In this document: positions 12,308 through 23,100 of the stretch, in pieces
Layout: the number at the start of each line of letters is the position of its first letter
Numbering within the stretch: position 1 is the stretch's first letter
NCBI RefSeq assembly: GCF_000224145.3
Contig: NC_020179.2
Location: 136,492-200,491 of the forward strand
DNA from: Ciona intestinalis
Taxonomy: Eukaryota; Chordata; Ascidiacea; Phlebobranchia; Cionidae
Reading direction: 5' to 3'
DNA length: 64,000 nt
The notes under the pieces: generated by a model
What the model was told of the DNA's origin: nothing
The model's database searches: none
The model's input: only the letters and a program-made list of their open reading frames with translations
Translations under genes and position numbers: made by a program

Positions 12308-12533
12308 TAGGGTGGGGAGAGATGGGACATCACGTAATAGTAGGCTGGGGTAAGATGGGGCGCGTTTTTGTTCTAGTTTTGTATCTTATTTGGTCGTAAA
12401 CAAAGAGTATTTACGGAATTGCATAACCGTATCTCATGGTTCCAAAAGAACGTTGTTAATTGTTCAAAACATGATCGGGAAATATGGGATTTTATGTTTA
12501 ACACTATCCCGTCTTACCCCACAGAACTATACG
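12308..12533. mobile_element. MITE family A, variant copy with doubled left end
   Basis: The left end occurs twice (GTAGGGTGGGGAGAGATGGG, then GTAGGCTGGGGTAAGATGGG). The remainder is the reverse-orientation inner sequence, ending GTCTTACCCCACAGAACTAT. It looks like an insertion at, or template switch between, two family members, about 95 bp before the RTK start. Confidence 0.75.
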
Positions 12534-12626
12534 ACTTTTCAGGTGTGAAGAGTTAAAACTTACCATAATTTGCAAGTGTGTGAATATGGATTGAAATTGA
12601 CCGGTACATAATTTGTTTGTTTAGCT

Positions 12627-15600
12627 ATGGGCTCTCTTATGAAAAGTTGTATATTCTGCATAGCTTTTGCTCTGCCATTATTTGTTGAGGGAAGATTAAG
12701 AATATCAAGACATCCAAGCAGTGTATCATGGGATATTAATAGCACTGGTACCCAACTTAGATGTGTAGCTGAAGGTGCACAGCCTATATCTATAAGATGG
12801 CAGAAGAATGGACGTGGTTTATCTTCATTAAACCATATTACTCAGTGGAACACAGAAAAAAACAGCCAAACTTTATTAAGTACTTTACAATTTCAAAGCT
12901 TAACCAGACATGACGCGGCAAGTTATACTTGTGTGGCAACTGATAGGTTAAGTAGAACTGTGGTATCGCACGCTGCAAGCGTTACCATACTAGGGCCCCC
13001 TGTTATTATTCAAGGGCCTACAGATATCCATTCAACTTTGCATAATTCATCCATTAATATCCCATGTGTTGCTGAAGGACCTCCAGATATTACATCGGTT
13101 ACTTGGGACTACACCATGTTTGCGAATGATGGGACACCAGTACACAGTGGTGAGTTCGAAACAAACCAACAATACCTACCAAAACTTCCTGCGGTAAATA
13201 TTGCAATAAACCATAGTGTGACGCAATATGATATTTCATGTACTGCCAATAATTCCCGCGGCTCAGTTACATCAAGCGTGGCTACAGTGTATGTTGTAAG
13301 GGTGCCAGCCACTCCACTTATTATGAGCGTAATTTTAGGAAGTTCTACAGCAGAAATCCAATGGATGGTCGATTATTCTGACGTACAAGTTTGCATTGTT
13401 CGAGTTATTGAAGACAGAAATACTTTATTTGCATCAACTGAAGTACCTGCTCCATATAATGTGTTTACTGTTAGAAACCTGGATGCAACACAGCAGTATA
13501 CAGCACGAGTTAAATGTCACAACTATATCGGGTATTCAGAATGGAGTGAACCGTATACTTTCTCACCCGCAACAAACTTAATACCTCCACAAAATGTTTC
13601 AGTCCATTTTCGTCCAAATATAACCTATGTAACCTGGCGTGTATCGCCCAATCCAGTTAAAGGACAATTAACAGGTTATAAATTGGAACTTTATGATGTA
13701 AGAAGCTCTTCGAAAACTACGCACAATTTAACACCTGACAATTTATCAGCTATGCTGTATGGCCTTTCAACAAATATGGAATATGGTGTTCGCATATGTG
13801 GCATGGCAGGGTTGAAAAAAGGACCATTTTCTAATCTTCAGACATTCCATGTCCCAATTTTTATTCCCCCAAGCACCCCGGACGTATTTCTACTTCAAAT
13901 TGGAATAAATTCTGCCGTAGTCAACATATCCTTACCTTCGCATGGAAGTCATGACATTACAAGTTACACTGCAACACTTACAACCAACAGCCTGCTGAAC
14001 ATTAAGACTCCTTACACATCAAGTCGAAACATCATTATGCTTTCAGGTTTGATGCCATACACTTCCTACAACTGTAGTGTCACTTGTATCAGTAAAGCAG
14101 GGAAATCAAATCCTAGTAAAGCTTTCACTTTTCAAACACTGCCAGAAATTCCAACAGCAAGTCCGAGCCATGTATCCGCTGCAGTTATAAATGATACAGG
14201 TGTAAATATTACTTGGAACTCAGTTGATAACATGGTGGTCAACAATGCTTCTATGTATTACAAAGTTTGTGTCTTAGGCCTCTCTCAGCATAAGTGTAGT
14301 AACACAACACAAAGTTACATTATTTTAAGCTCAATTAAACCTGGAAAAAGTTCAGCTTTTGTGTATGCCTGTACTGTGTCTGGCTGTGGAGTTTCAAGCA
14401 GTAATTCATTTATTATTACATCTACAACTCTGACTTCAGCTACAAGTAGTCCCATAGCAAATGTCAAAGATGATGCAACCATTATCATAATAGCTGTTGT
14501 TGTATCACTTGCCATAATTGTAATAATTTTGGCGGCCGCGTTTCGGCATTTTTATAGAAAAAGGTTAACAAAACAAAGTGTGACAGCTAATCCTAATGTC
14601 ACTTATGGACCAGTGGCCACTGGTAATACCCTGCGTTCAGAGAATGCTTATTACACATCCATGTCTTCAACTGGATCTATTTCTATTGTACAACAGTTGG
14701 AAGAATTGGTGCAGGATGTTTTGATCGAAAACAAACGACTAAAACTTGGTAAAATATTAGGGGAGGGTGAATTTGGATTTGTGTACAAAGCTACAATAAG
14801 TGCTGATGCTAATAGCAACAATAACAGCAACCAGACTGCAACAGTACAGGGTCATGTTGCTGTGAAATCAATTAAAGTAACTGGGCACACTTATACAGAA
14901 GTGGAGGGATTCGTAAAAGAAGGTCTTCGCATGAAAGATTTGGACCACCCTAATGTTATGGCCTTGATTGGAATCGCTTTCACAGCGGAAGATTTAAATA
15001 AACCTGCGTCCCCATTAGTTGTCTTACCATACATGCCAAATGGTGATTTACGTTCCTATCTGTTTTCAATGCGAACGGCGGGTTTGTCCGAGAAATTTAC
15101 GGTTCAAAAGTTGCTTTTATTCGCATTGGATGTAGCAAAAGGAATGCAGTACCTTTCTAATAGAAATTTCATTCATCGAGATTTAGCTGCAAGAAATTGT
15201 ATGCTGGATGAGAATTACAAAGTTGTTGTTTCAGATTTCGGTCTTTCACGGACTGTATATTCGGAAAGTTATTACAGACAAACACACATCTCAAAAATGC
15301 CAGTTAAATGGATGGCTTTGGAAAGCTTGGCTGATAATATATTTACCCCTTTGTCTGATGTTTGGTCCTTTGGTGTCACTGTTTGGGAAATACTTACAAT
15401 GGGTCAAAGCCCATATCCTGGCGTTGGTAACCACGAGGTATATCAACTTTTACGAAACGGAACTCGGCTTAATAAACCCGAGCACTGCCCTTCCAAAGTT
15501 TGGTTCAGCGTCGTTTTCCCGTGCTGGACTGTACAGGTGAAAGATCGGATTACTTTTGATAAACTTGTTGAAGTTTTGAGTGAGATAACTTGTAATCCAA

Positions 15601-15740
15601 CTGAGGATATTGAAACTCCTATTGTTCAATCTGCATCATGTTTATCGGGTAGCGAATATGAGGAGCCAGGAGGAGTGGGAGAAAAAAGGCAGGAGGAGGA
15701 GCTGGGTTATATAACATGGCTGACGACAATATATCAATGA
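12627..15740 (+). CDS. Receptor tyrosine kinase, TAM (Axl/Mer/Tyro3)-like, single exon
   Basis: A 1037-residue single-exon type I receptor. Order: signal peptide (1-22), two Ig domains (about 26-120, cysteines in LRCVAEG and YTCVATD; about 125-220, IPCVAEG and ISCTANN), four FN3 domains (about 228-320, 322-415, 420-515, 520-610), a membrane helix (about 616-640, IIIIAVVVSLAIIVIILAA) and a tyrosine kinase (about 705-985). Kinase motifs: GEGEFG loop, VAVKSIKV lysine, HRDLAARN, DFG at about 870, activation-loop SYYRQ and KMPVKWMALES. SLAD, GVTVWEI and GQSPYPGV are TAM-like, but TAM receptors have two FN3 domains, not four, and KWIAIES, not KWMALES. Also odd: DRITF where DRPTF is usual, and no introns. 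The ATG is 3 bp after a 3' splice site (TTTGTTTGTTTAG). A second frame near the C-terminus is also open (see findings). It should signal by autophosphorylation; the ligand (Gas6/protein S-like?) is unknown. Confidence 0.93.
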   Translation: MGSLMKSCIFCIAFALPLFVEGRLRISRHPSSVSWDINSTGTQLRCVAEGAQPISIRWQKNGRGLSSLNHITQWNTEKNSQTLLSTLQFQSLTRHDAASYTCVATDRLSRTVVSHAASVTILGPPVIIQGPTDIHSTLHNSSINIPCVAEGPPDITSVTWDYTMFANDGTPVHSGEFETNQQYLPKLPAVNIAINHSVTQYDISCTANNSRGSVTSSVATVYVVRVPATPLIMSVILGSSTAEIQWMVDYSDVQVCIVRVIEDRNTLFASTEVPAPYNVFTVRNLDATQQYTARVKCHNYIGYSEWSEPYTFSPATNLIPPQNVSVHFRPNITYVTWRVSPNPVKGQLTGYKLELYDVRSSSKTTHNLTPDNLSAMLYGLSTNMEYGVRICGMAGLKKGPFSNLQTFHVPIFIPPSTPDVFLLQIGINSAVVNISLPSHGSHDITSYTATLTTNSLLNIKTPYTSSRNIIMLSGLMPYTSYNCSVTCISKAGKSNPSKAFTFQTLPEIPTASPSHVSAAVINDTGVNITWNSVDNMVVNNASMYYKVCVLGLSQHKCSNTTQSYIILSSIKPGKSSAFVYACTVSGCGVSSSNSFIITSTTLTSATSSPIANVKDDATIIIIAVVVSLAIIVIILAAAFRHFYRKRLTKQSVTANPNVTYGPVATGNTLRSENAYYTSMSSTGSISIVQQLEELVQDVLIENKRLKLGKILGEGEFGFVYKATISADANSNNNSNQTATVQGHVAVKSIKVTGHTYTEVEGFVKEGLRMKDLDHPNVMALIGIAFTAEDLNKPASPLVVLPYMPNGDLRSYLFSMRTAGLSEKFTVQKLLLFALDVAKGMQYLSNRNFIHRDLAARNCMLDENYKVVVSDFGLSRTVYSESYYRQTHISKMPVKWMALESLADNIFTPLSDVWSFGVTVWEILTMGQSPYPGVGNHEVYQLLRNGTRLNKPEHCPSKVWFSVVFPCWTVQVKDRITFDKLVEVLSEITCNPTEDIETPIVQSASCLSGSEYEEPGGVGEKRQEEELGYITWLTTIYQ

Positions 15741-17134
15741 AGCCATTAATCCACACGAGAGCAACATCGTGTGGTGATGAAGTAGTTGACCTGTGATCAC
15801 TTTGTACAAATTTAACGAAACAAAATGTAAGATGTTTCTCCTATGTGGGTGAGGTCCAATGCCAGTGACACACCATGGGGCCGAGGATTCTGGCTAGAAT
15901 TGGCCCATTACCCCAACATTGTATATGCACATTCTATAGCAGTGAGGTCCTACAGTGTAGCAAGCAATGGGTCCTAGGATTTAGGCCTGGATTGGCCCAT
16001 TACCTAAAATGTAACCTATAGTTGATCATTATTCTTTTGCCCTTATGTTTCCGCAAATCTAATTGACCAATCTAACCATTTTAAATAGCAAAAATTGGTG
16101 CCTTTAGTTTTTTAGTGCCTTTTTGTAATTTTTCATATGAAGCTTTTTATAAACTAAGCAGTAAGTTAGACACCTTTATACTACACGCAGTGTATTTATA
16201 CTATTTTCAATACATAACATGTTTTTGTAACTTTATATATTCCGTTAATACTGTTATACGTATAAATGACATTATATTTTCTAAATTAAAATTGCATTTA
16301 CTTGTTTTAACAAAATCTATTGCACATTATTTTGCTAATAATATTCAACGCGTTTCATATTGAAAAACAATTTGATTTTCACAATTTCAATGTATTATAT
16401 GCAGTAATATTGCAACTAAAACTTGTTTCTACTGTTTAAAGTGTTACTGCTGCCTATGTTTAAGGATTGTAAAACAAGATATTGCTATGTAAATATGCAT
16501 GTGGCAGTAAAGTTGCTTTTTGTTTATTATTTAATATGCAACCTAACAGTTACTTGTTTTAAAATTGGTGTTGCTAATGTTTATTATTATCTGCATTATG
16601 CTTTGAATGTAAAGTTAAATAAATTCAATCTAACTTACCAGTGTTGTTGCTTGGGGGCAGGATAAGTTTACAAACAAACATATATTAATTACAGTATTGT
16701 TTATACTGTTATACCCTGTACAAAAGATATTGTTTACTAAAATTAATAAGATCACAAGTCCCACTGAAAAGATAGGCACATATTTATAAAGATTAAAATG
16801 TTTCAATTAGGTTAGTTATCAAAAACAACTGTGACCAATACACTATATGTGTGCAGTTTTACTTGCAAATGCATTTCCCTCAATAACAAAATTCCCATTT
16901 TAACACAACTACTAAAAATGAAATGGTATATCTATATAAAACTCAGGTAGAGATAAAATTCAAGGTGTTTAGAATGGTTCAAAACGAAAAAAAGAGAACA
17001 GTTTTACCAAAAAAAGGCTAAAAACAGTAAAATCACGATATAGTAAAATTGGAATTAAAATGAAATTTCGTTTGTGTAAACAGAAAACAAATATAAAAAT
17101 TCTGGCAGCAATAGTGTAAAAATAGAAATAACAG
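15741..17134. other. 3' flank of the RTK, no gene recognised
   Basis: Contains a reversed family C repeat (15845-16015), then AT-rich DNA with several TTTTGTAA/TTTAAA runs that could be the 3'UTR and polyadenylation region of the RTK. Small open frames here have no recognisable motif. Confidence 0.5.
15845..16015 (-). repeat. Family C repeat, two units
   Basis: Two units with CCATTACCCCAACATTGTAT, GTGCACATTCTATA-like sequence and AGTGAGGTCCTACAGTGTAG. They are the reverse complement of the tandem arrays at 18110-18360 and 19505-19810. Confidence 0.7.
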
Positions 17135-20100
17135 TTATTTATTCGGACATCCTCTCTTAGTGTGGCCAACTTCTTTGCATAATCCACATGTGGGAGGTCG
17201 TTTTCGCTTTGCGGCTCGTGGCTGGTTGTGAGAAGTACTGGGGGTTGGAGCTGTATCTGGAACATAACATTGAATAAATGAATGTAACTTACTTTATCCT
17301 CGCTAACCGGAAAAAGATAGTCGTTATCACAAGGGTTTAACACATTGTGCCAGCTTATGAGTTACTATGTATGAATGAATGAATGTAACTTACTTTATAC
17401 TCGCGTGGCCGAAAAAAGACAGTCGTTATCACACAGGTTCAACACCTCAGCTTACAAGTTACCATGAATGTTACTTTGCGGTTAAAAATTTTTTTGTGGA
17501 TTTTTTTTTTTTATTATGGCTGATAATTGGACAACCCTTCAGTGACCACTGGATTAGTGACCGCAACATTATTATTATTTATCTTTTCAAAACATTAAGT
17601 AAGACCATGTTATTTAAATAATGAAAAGGGAATCAACAGCAAAATGGCATTCATTAAAACACGCTATATGGATTGGATAGAAGGTGTGAGAAAGAGTGTT
17701 AGTTAAAAAAGTGTGGCTGTTGAACCAAACTGTAATAAAAACAGTAAGAAATACACCTGGAGGAAAATACGATATTGGTAATTTGTCCGACGCCATGACA
17801 CTAAATTAATGCTTTTATTTCCAGCAGTTTACAAATTTTCACAAATGTATAAAAATAAATATCCAGTTTCATCTTACTTTGCATTGAGTCGCACCACTCA
17901 AAGAAACCGCATTGTGCGTCCCTGGGTTTGTCACAAGTGTAAAACATCCTCCCTTTATTTGCCCCTTCCTTCTGTACAGTGCGTTGGGTTGCGGGAATAT
18001 CACATTTACACATCACATCGCCTGATACTCTTATGCTAGATTTAATATTTCTAAATACAAAAGGTAAAACTGATTAGTTTCAAAATATTACATAAGCATA
18101 GGAATAAAAGAGAATGTTGGGGTAATCAGCCAACTTTGGCCTGAATTCCAGGTCCCATAGCATGTCTCACTGTAGGACCTCACACATATAGAATAGAATG
18201 TGCATATACAATGTTGGGGTAATGGGCCAACTCTGGCCTAAATCCCAGGTCCCATGGCTTGCCTCACTGTAGGACTTCACCCATATAGAACATACCCGGT
18301 GGTCTAAATTGCCAAATTCATCCTAAACCCCAGGGGTATCAACAATAACCTCACCCACATATGATATCTAATAAAAACTTGCCTATTATTTAACCCAGAG
18401 GTAAAGCTGGTTTGTTGTTGAGTAGATTGGTTGTTATTATCAACCCACATAAAGAAGTCACACCCTCCATTCTGCTTCCCACATTTATAAAACTCCCTTC
18501 CAGTATTTGGTCCATCTTTCCTCACAGTAAGAACAATAGAAACCTCCCCACACTGACAAGCGGGAACGTTTTCATCGCTTCGTGTCGCCGCTAACGTTGA
18601 TTTCTTCCTTGTCCCACCCTTCTTAACACCTCCTCTAGAACCTCTGGAACTCAAAACACCTGGACCAGCACCTGTGTGACCACCACTACCACCACCAGGT
18701 CTTGATCCCCCACCCCTTGGGCCATTACCACCAAAACCTCCTGAGCCACCAGCACCAGGTCTTGATCCCGCACCCCTGTGGGCATTACCCTGCCTTGCAT
18801 TACTTGCACCTCTATGTTGGTTACTTGCAGTATGTTGATTGTTCGTGTATCTGGAACCAAAACCGGTTTATATGTAATGGTTTTACCAGACATATTATAC
18901 TTAACTTAATAACAGTATATATATATGGGCATATGTTAAAAAAGCAGGAATACAAATTAAGGTTTTTAAAAATTCAGCAATTCCTGGCACAAAATAGCCA
19001 AAACACAAATATGGTATACAATGTAGTGAATTCCTTCGCTGAATTCCTTCTTTCTTATTATTGTTACGCGCCGCTTTAAGTGTGTCGCTCCTAATTAACA
19101 TTCCTACGTTTCTCCCGTATTTCCTAATGTGACAATTTACTCAGTTTGCATGTGTTATTTGCCATTTGTACTGCAGTTAAGTTCGAGTGCGCGTTAAGTT
19201 GTCTTTAACTACTTTAACTCTTTTTGTTCCNNNNNNNNNNNNNNNNNNNNNNNNNNNNNNNNNNNNNNNNNNNNNNNNNNNNNNNNNNNNNNNNNNNNNN
19301 NNNNNNNNNNNNNNNNNNNNNNNNNNNNNNNNNNNNNNNNNNNNNNNNNNNNNNNCTGCTTCAAGTTCTGCCCTTAGTTCTGGGCGTGACATTTCATATC
19401 CCATCAAGTTGTATCCTGAGGTGATTTATTTGAACTTACGTAGTCTAAACATTATGTTACTTCTGCTACCAGCCATAATGTGAAATAATATTTTTTTCGG
19501 AAACTTTCAGTAATGCGCCAACCCCGGCCTAATTCTCAGGTCCTATGGCGTGCCTAACTGTAGGACCTTACCCATATAGAACAGAATGTGCATATACAAT
19601 GTTGGGGTGATGGGCCAACTATTGCTTAAATTCTAGGTCCCATGGCATGCCTCACTGTAGGACTTCACCCATATAGAATAGAATGTGCATATACAATGTT
19701 GGGGTAATGAGCCAACTCCGGCCTAAATCCCAGGTCCTAAGGCATGCCTCACTGTAGGACCTCACCCATATAGAACAGAATGTGCATATACAATGTTGGG
19801 GTAATAGTTTGGACAGCAACTACCCCACCCACATGGAATAAAGTAATTAAACCACACCGTACCTTCCACCAACCCCATCCCTAATTCCCCCGGTAGAAAT
19901 CGTTGATCGCTCGTTAACCCAACGTACATTCGTTGTTTTATTGTCTCTATGTGTTCCGCATGAGTGGCGTCGGTACCTGGGAACCAATTATGACATCATT
20001 ATGACATTATGTACAAAACAATAAAAACCTGTGTTTACTTTAGAAAACAGATTATGAAAAATGATATTGCCCGCATTTTAATGTGAAAACACATTATTAT

Positions 20101-23100
20101 AGTAAAAAGCTTCCAAAAAGTTTCATTTAAAATAGATGGACAAAACAGAACCCCCATGTTATAATAACTGTTGTTTTTTCCGCCACATGAGGATAAATAA
20201 GTTACATACGTGGTAATTCCTAAAGGTGGCTGTACACAGTATCGGGAATTAGTCCGTTTTCCGAATTTCGCTGCTGCATGCGGAACTCGGTAATGGGTTT
20301 GCATACGACTTTACACGCGAATTCGCATGCCGGATACTGTGTACAGCCACCTTAAGAGGGCACAATGTGTACAAAACAGAACACTCTTGTTATAACGACT
20401 GTCAATCGCCCAAAACTAAAAAATCCTAAAACATGAAATTACCGATCCCATGCTTATCCATTAATGCAATAAGATCCGCTTCAGTTAACAATGGAGGAGC
20501 TGTAGTTCTTCCACCAGGCATGTTTAAACCGGTGGGTTCAAATTCGTCGCCAATATTGTAAACTGCTATTATCTGTTCATTACAATTTTCAATAAAAAAT
20601 TAAAAACTTTTAATAAAAAAAAATCTTTGTTTGCTGCATACGTGATGGCACCTAATCTATATCAGTTTATAATTTATTCAATACAACTATTATCTGTTCA
20701 TTCTGTTGGTTACAATTTCAAATAAAAAAAATAATTTAAGTTGGGCCTGATTTTTTGTTTGCTGCGTATGTAGTAGCACCTAATCTGGATGAGTACCAGA
20801 ATAGAATTTATTTTTGTCATGGTTAATTCTAACAGTATATAAACATATTAGGCTGCGCTCCCTTTGAAACGTATTTAGTAATTTTAAAGTAACTTTATGA
20901 GTCTTATGACCAATATATTTTAAATAATAAAAAATATTTTATAAAAAGTATGCAGTGGCAATTGGTAAATACAATGGGAAAATTTATGGACAGTACATTA
21001 ATATATATTTTATAATACCTTCCCGTTCCAACGGTCGTAAGGATAAACTTCAAGGTAATTCCGCTCAATAATCATCAAACCTTGTGCGTTAAACTCCTCA
21101 CCACCAAGTATTATGTCTACTGTCGTTTCATGGCCCTGGGGAGCAACAAAGACACTTTACAAGTTACCACGTATGCAGTCGTTATAACACGGACGTTCTG
21201 TTTCATACACATCGTGCCCGCTTACCAGTTACCACGTATGTAAATTATTTATCCTCGCATGGCGGGGCAATGACAGTCATCATGTCAGCAAGTTACCACA
21301 TATCTAACTTTGTGCGTGATTGCTTTTATCTGACAAAAAATATTTTTAATAGCATTAGAAAAAAAATATTTTACCTTCGCGTCTCGGTGACAGCAAGCAA
21401 GGAAATGGCGCGCAATCAACTCATAAATCCTTGCATTGTTGCCCTGTGGTGCAAAAGTGGAAACATTATTAAAAATTATCAAGTAATAAAAGTTAAATAC
21501 CAGTATAAGTTGTGGACCTGGAATTGTTAGTTATCTTTATTATAATAAAAAAATGTCATTTATTTATCTTCGCATAAGTCGCATGACGAGGCAACGACAG
21601 TTGTTATAACACGGGTGTTCTGTTCCATACACCTCGTGCCCGCTTACAAGTTACCACGTATGTAACTTAATTGTTCTTGCATGGTGGGGCAATGACAGTT
21701 GTTATAACACAGGTGTTCTGTTCCATACACCTTGTGCCCGCTTACAAGTTACCACGTATGTAACTTTATTGTTCTTGCATGGTGGGGCAATGACAGTTGT
21801 TATAACACGGGTGTTTTGTTTCATACACCTTGTGCTTGCTTACAAGTTAACACATATATGATAGCCATCTGTATGATACTATTTTCTTCCCAAACAAATG
21901 GGTTTAAACTTACAAATGGAATATTTGATACAGATGATGGTTCATACAAACTGAAACTATGATGATACTTATCACTTACAGATAGATTAGATGCAGCTTT
22001 AGTTGGATGGATGGGGGGGTGGGCTTGGTCAGATTTGTGTCCGTTCCTTGGCTGTGGTCCTCCTTCTAAAGCAAGTAAATCCCTTGCAAAGTTTCCCCAT
22101 GCTGGGTGATTCGTTTGTTCACCAACCAACCTTTCAAGGTCAAAATCTTTTGGGAAAATGTTTGTTTCAGTACGAGGGTAACTGATGTATCTGGAAATAA
22201 ATTGAATATAAGAAGTTAAACAACCCTAAGCATATTGAGAATATAACCATTTATTTTATTTATTAATTTATATTTTTATGGAAATATTATCGAATAATTA
22301 TAATTTCTAGACTTGCTTTTTGTTTAATACGCTAACACAGTGAAAAAAAGTATCATCTTATACATTTACCCTTGTGTATACAATGTTTCTGCAATTTTCA
22401 TCGTTTCTTTTGCGTTTATCCTTAATTTCCGAGAAGCCAATTTCTCCAACTCTACTGTCTCCATAGCAACAGGACGCCATTTACTCCGGGGGCGACTCGA
22501 TACGTTGGTTACCGTGGCAACAACTGGGGGTTCCATGCAGTTAGCGTACAACACCCGACATGCAAGCTCGTTAAACAATCGATTTCTTTTCCATGAGAAC
22601 GTGCTGGTGACAGGCCCATCATCATTATGTTGGGTGGTGGTGTGGGTGACTATTGGAGGAAATATATGTTTAATAAAATTTACAAGTTACCACAAATGTA
22701 ACTCATTTATCTTCGCATAGCAGGGCAACGACGGTCGTATAACATGAGTGCTGCTCACCTTGTGCCCGCTTACCAGTTACCACGAATGTAACTTTGTGGG
22801 TGAGTGTGTGTCTTTTTAAAAGGCAGGCGCACCAACCATGCCACGGCGCAGGGTATACAGACAATGGTACAAGGTTAAATACCTTTAAATATGCTCAGAA
22901 TAATATAATACGTAAAAATAGTTAGAAATGGAATATTTTACAGGTTAAATTTATAATAATGAAAAAATAATAGTTAAATAGAAAATAATTAACTGTAACC
23001 AAGTTAAATTCATGTTCATCTTCATCTTTACCCTCAATCTTCCAGAAGTCTTCAGGTTGGAACTGCTCCCTTGCTTTGTATCTTTCCACCACAAACCCTA

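Larger units (their letters stand above)
10892..12626. other. Intergenic region between C18orf21-family gene and RTK (divergent promoters, repeats)
   Basis: The two genes point away from each other, so promoters for both should lie here. The region holds a composite SINE (10965-11105), a family D repeat (11105-11215) and two family A MITEs. The stretch 11220-11860 contains small open frames with no recognisable product. No TATA box or initiator could be assigned with confidence. Confidence 0.5.
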
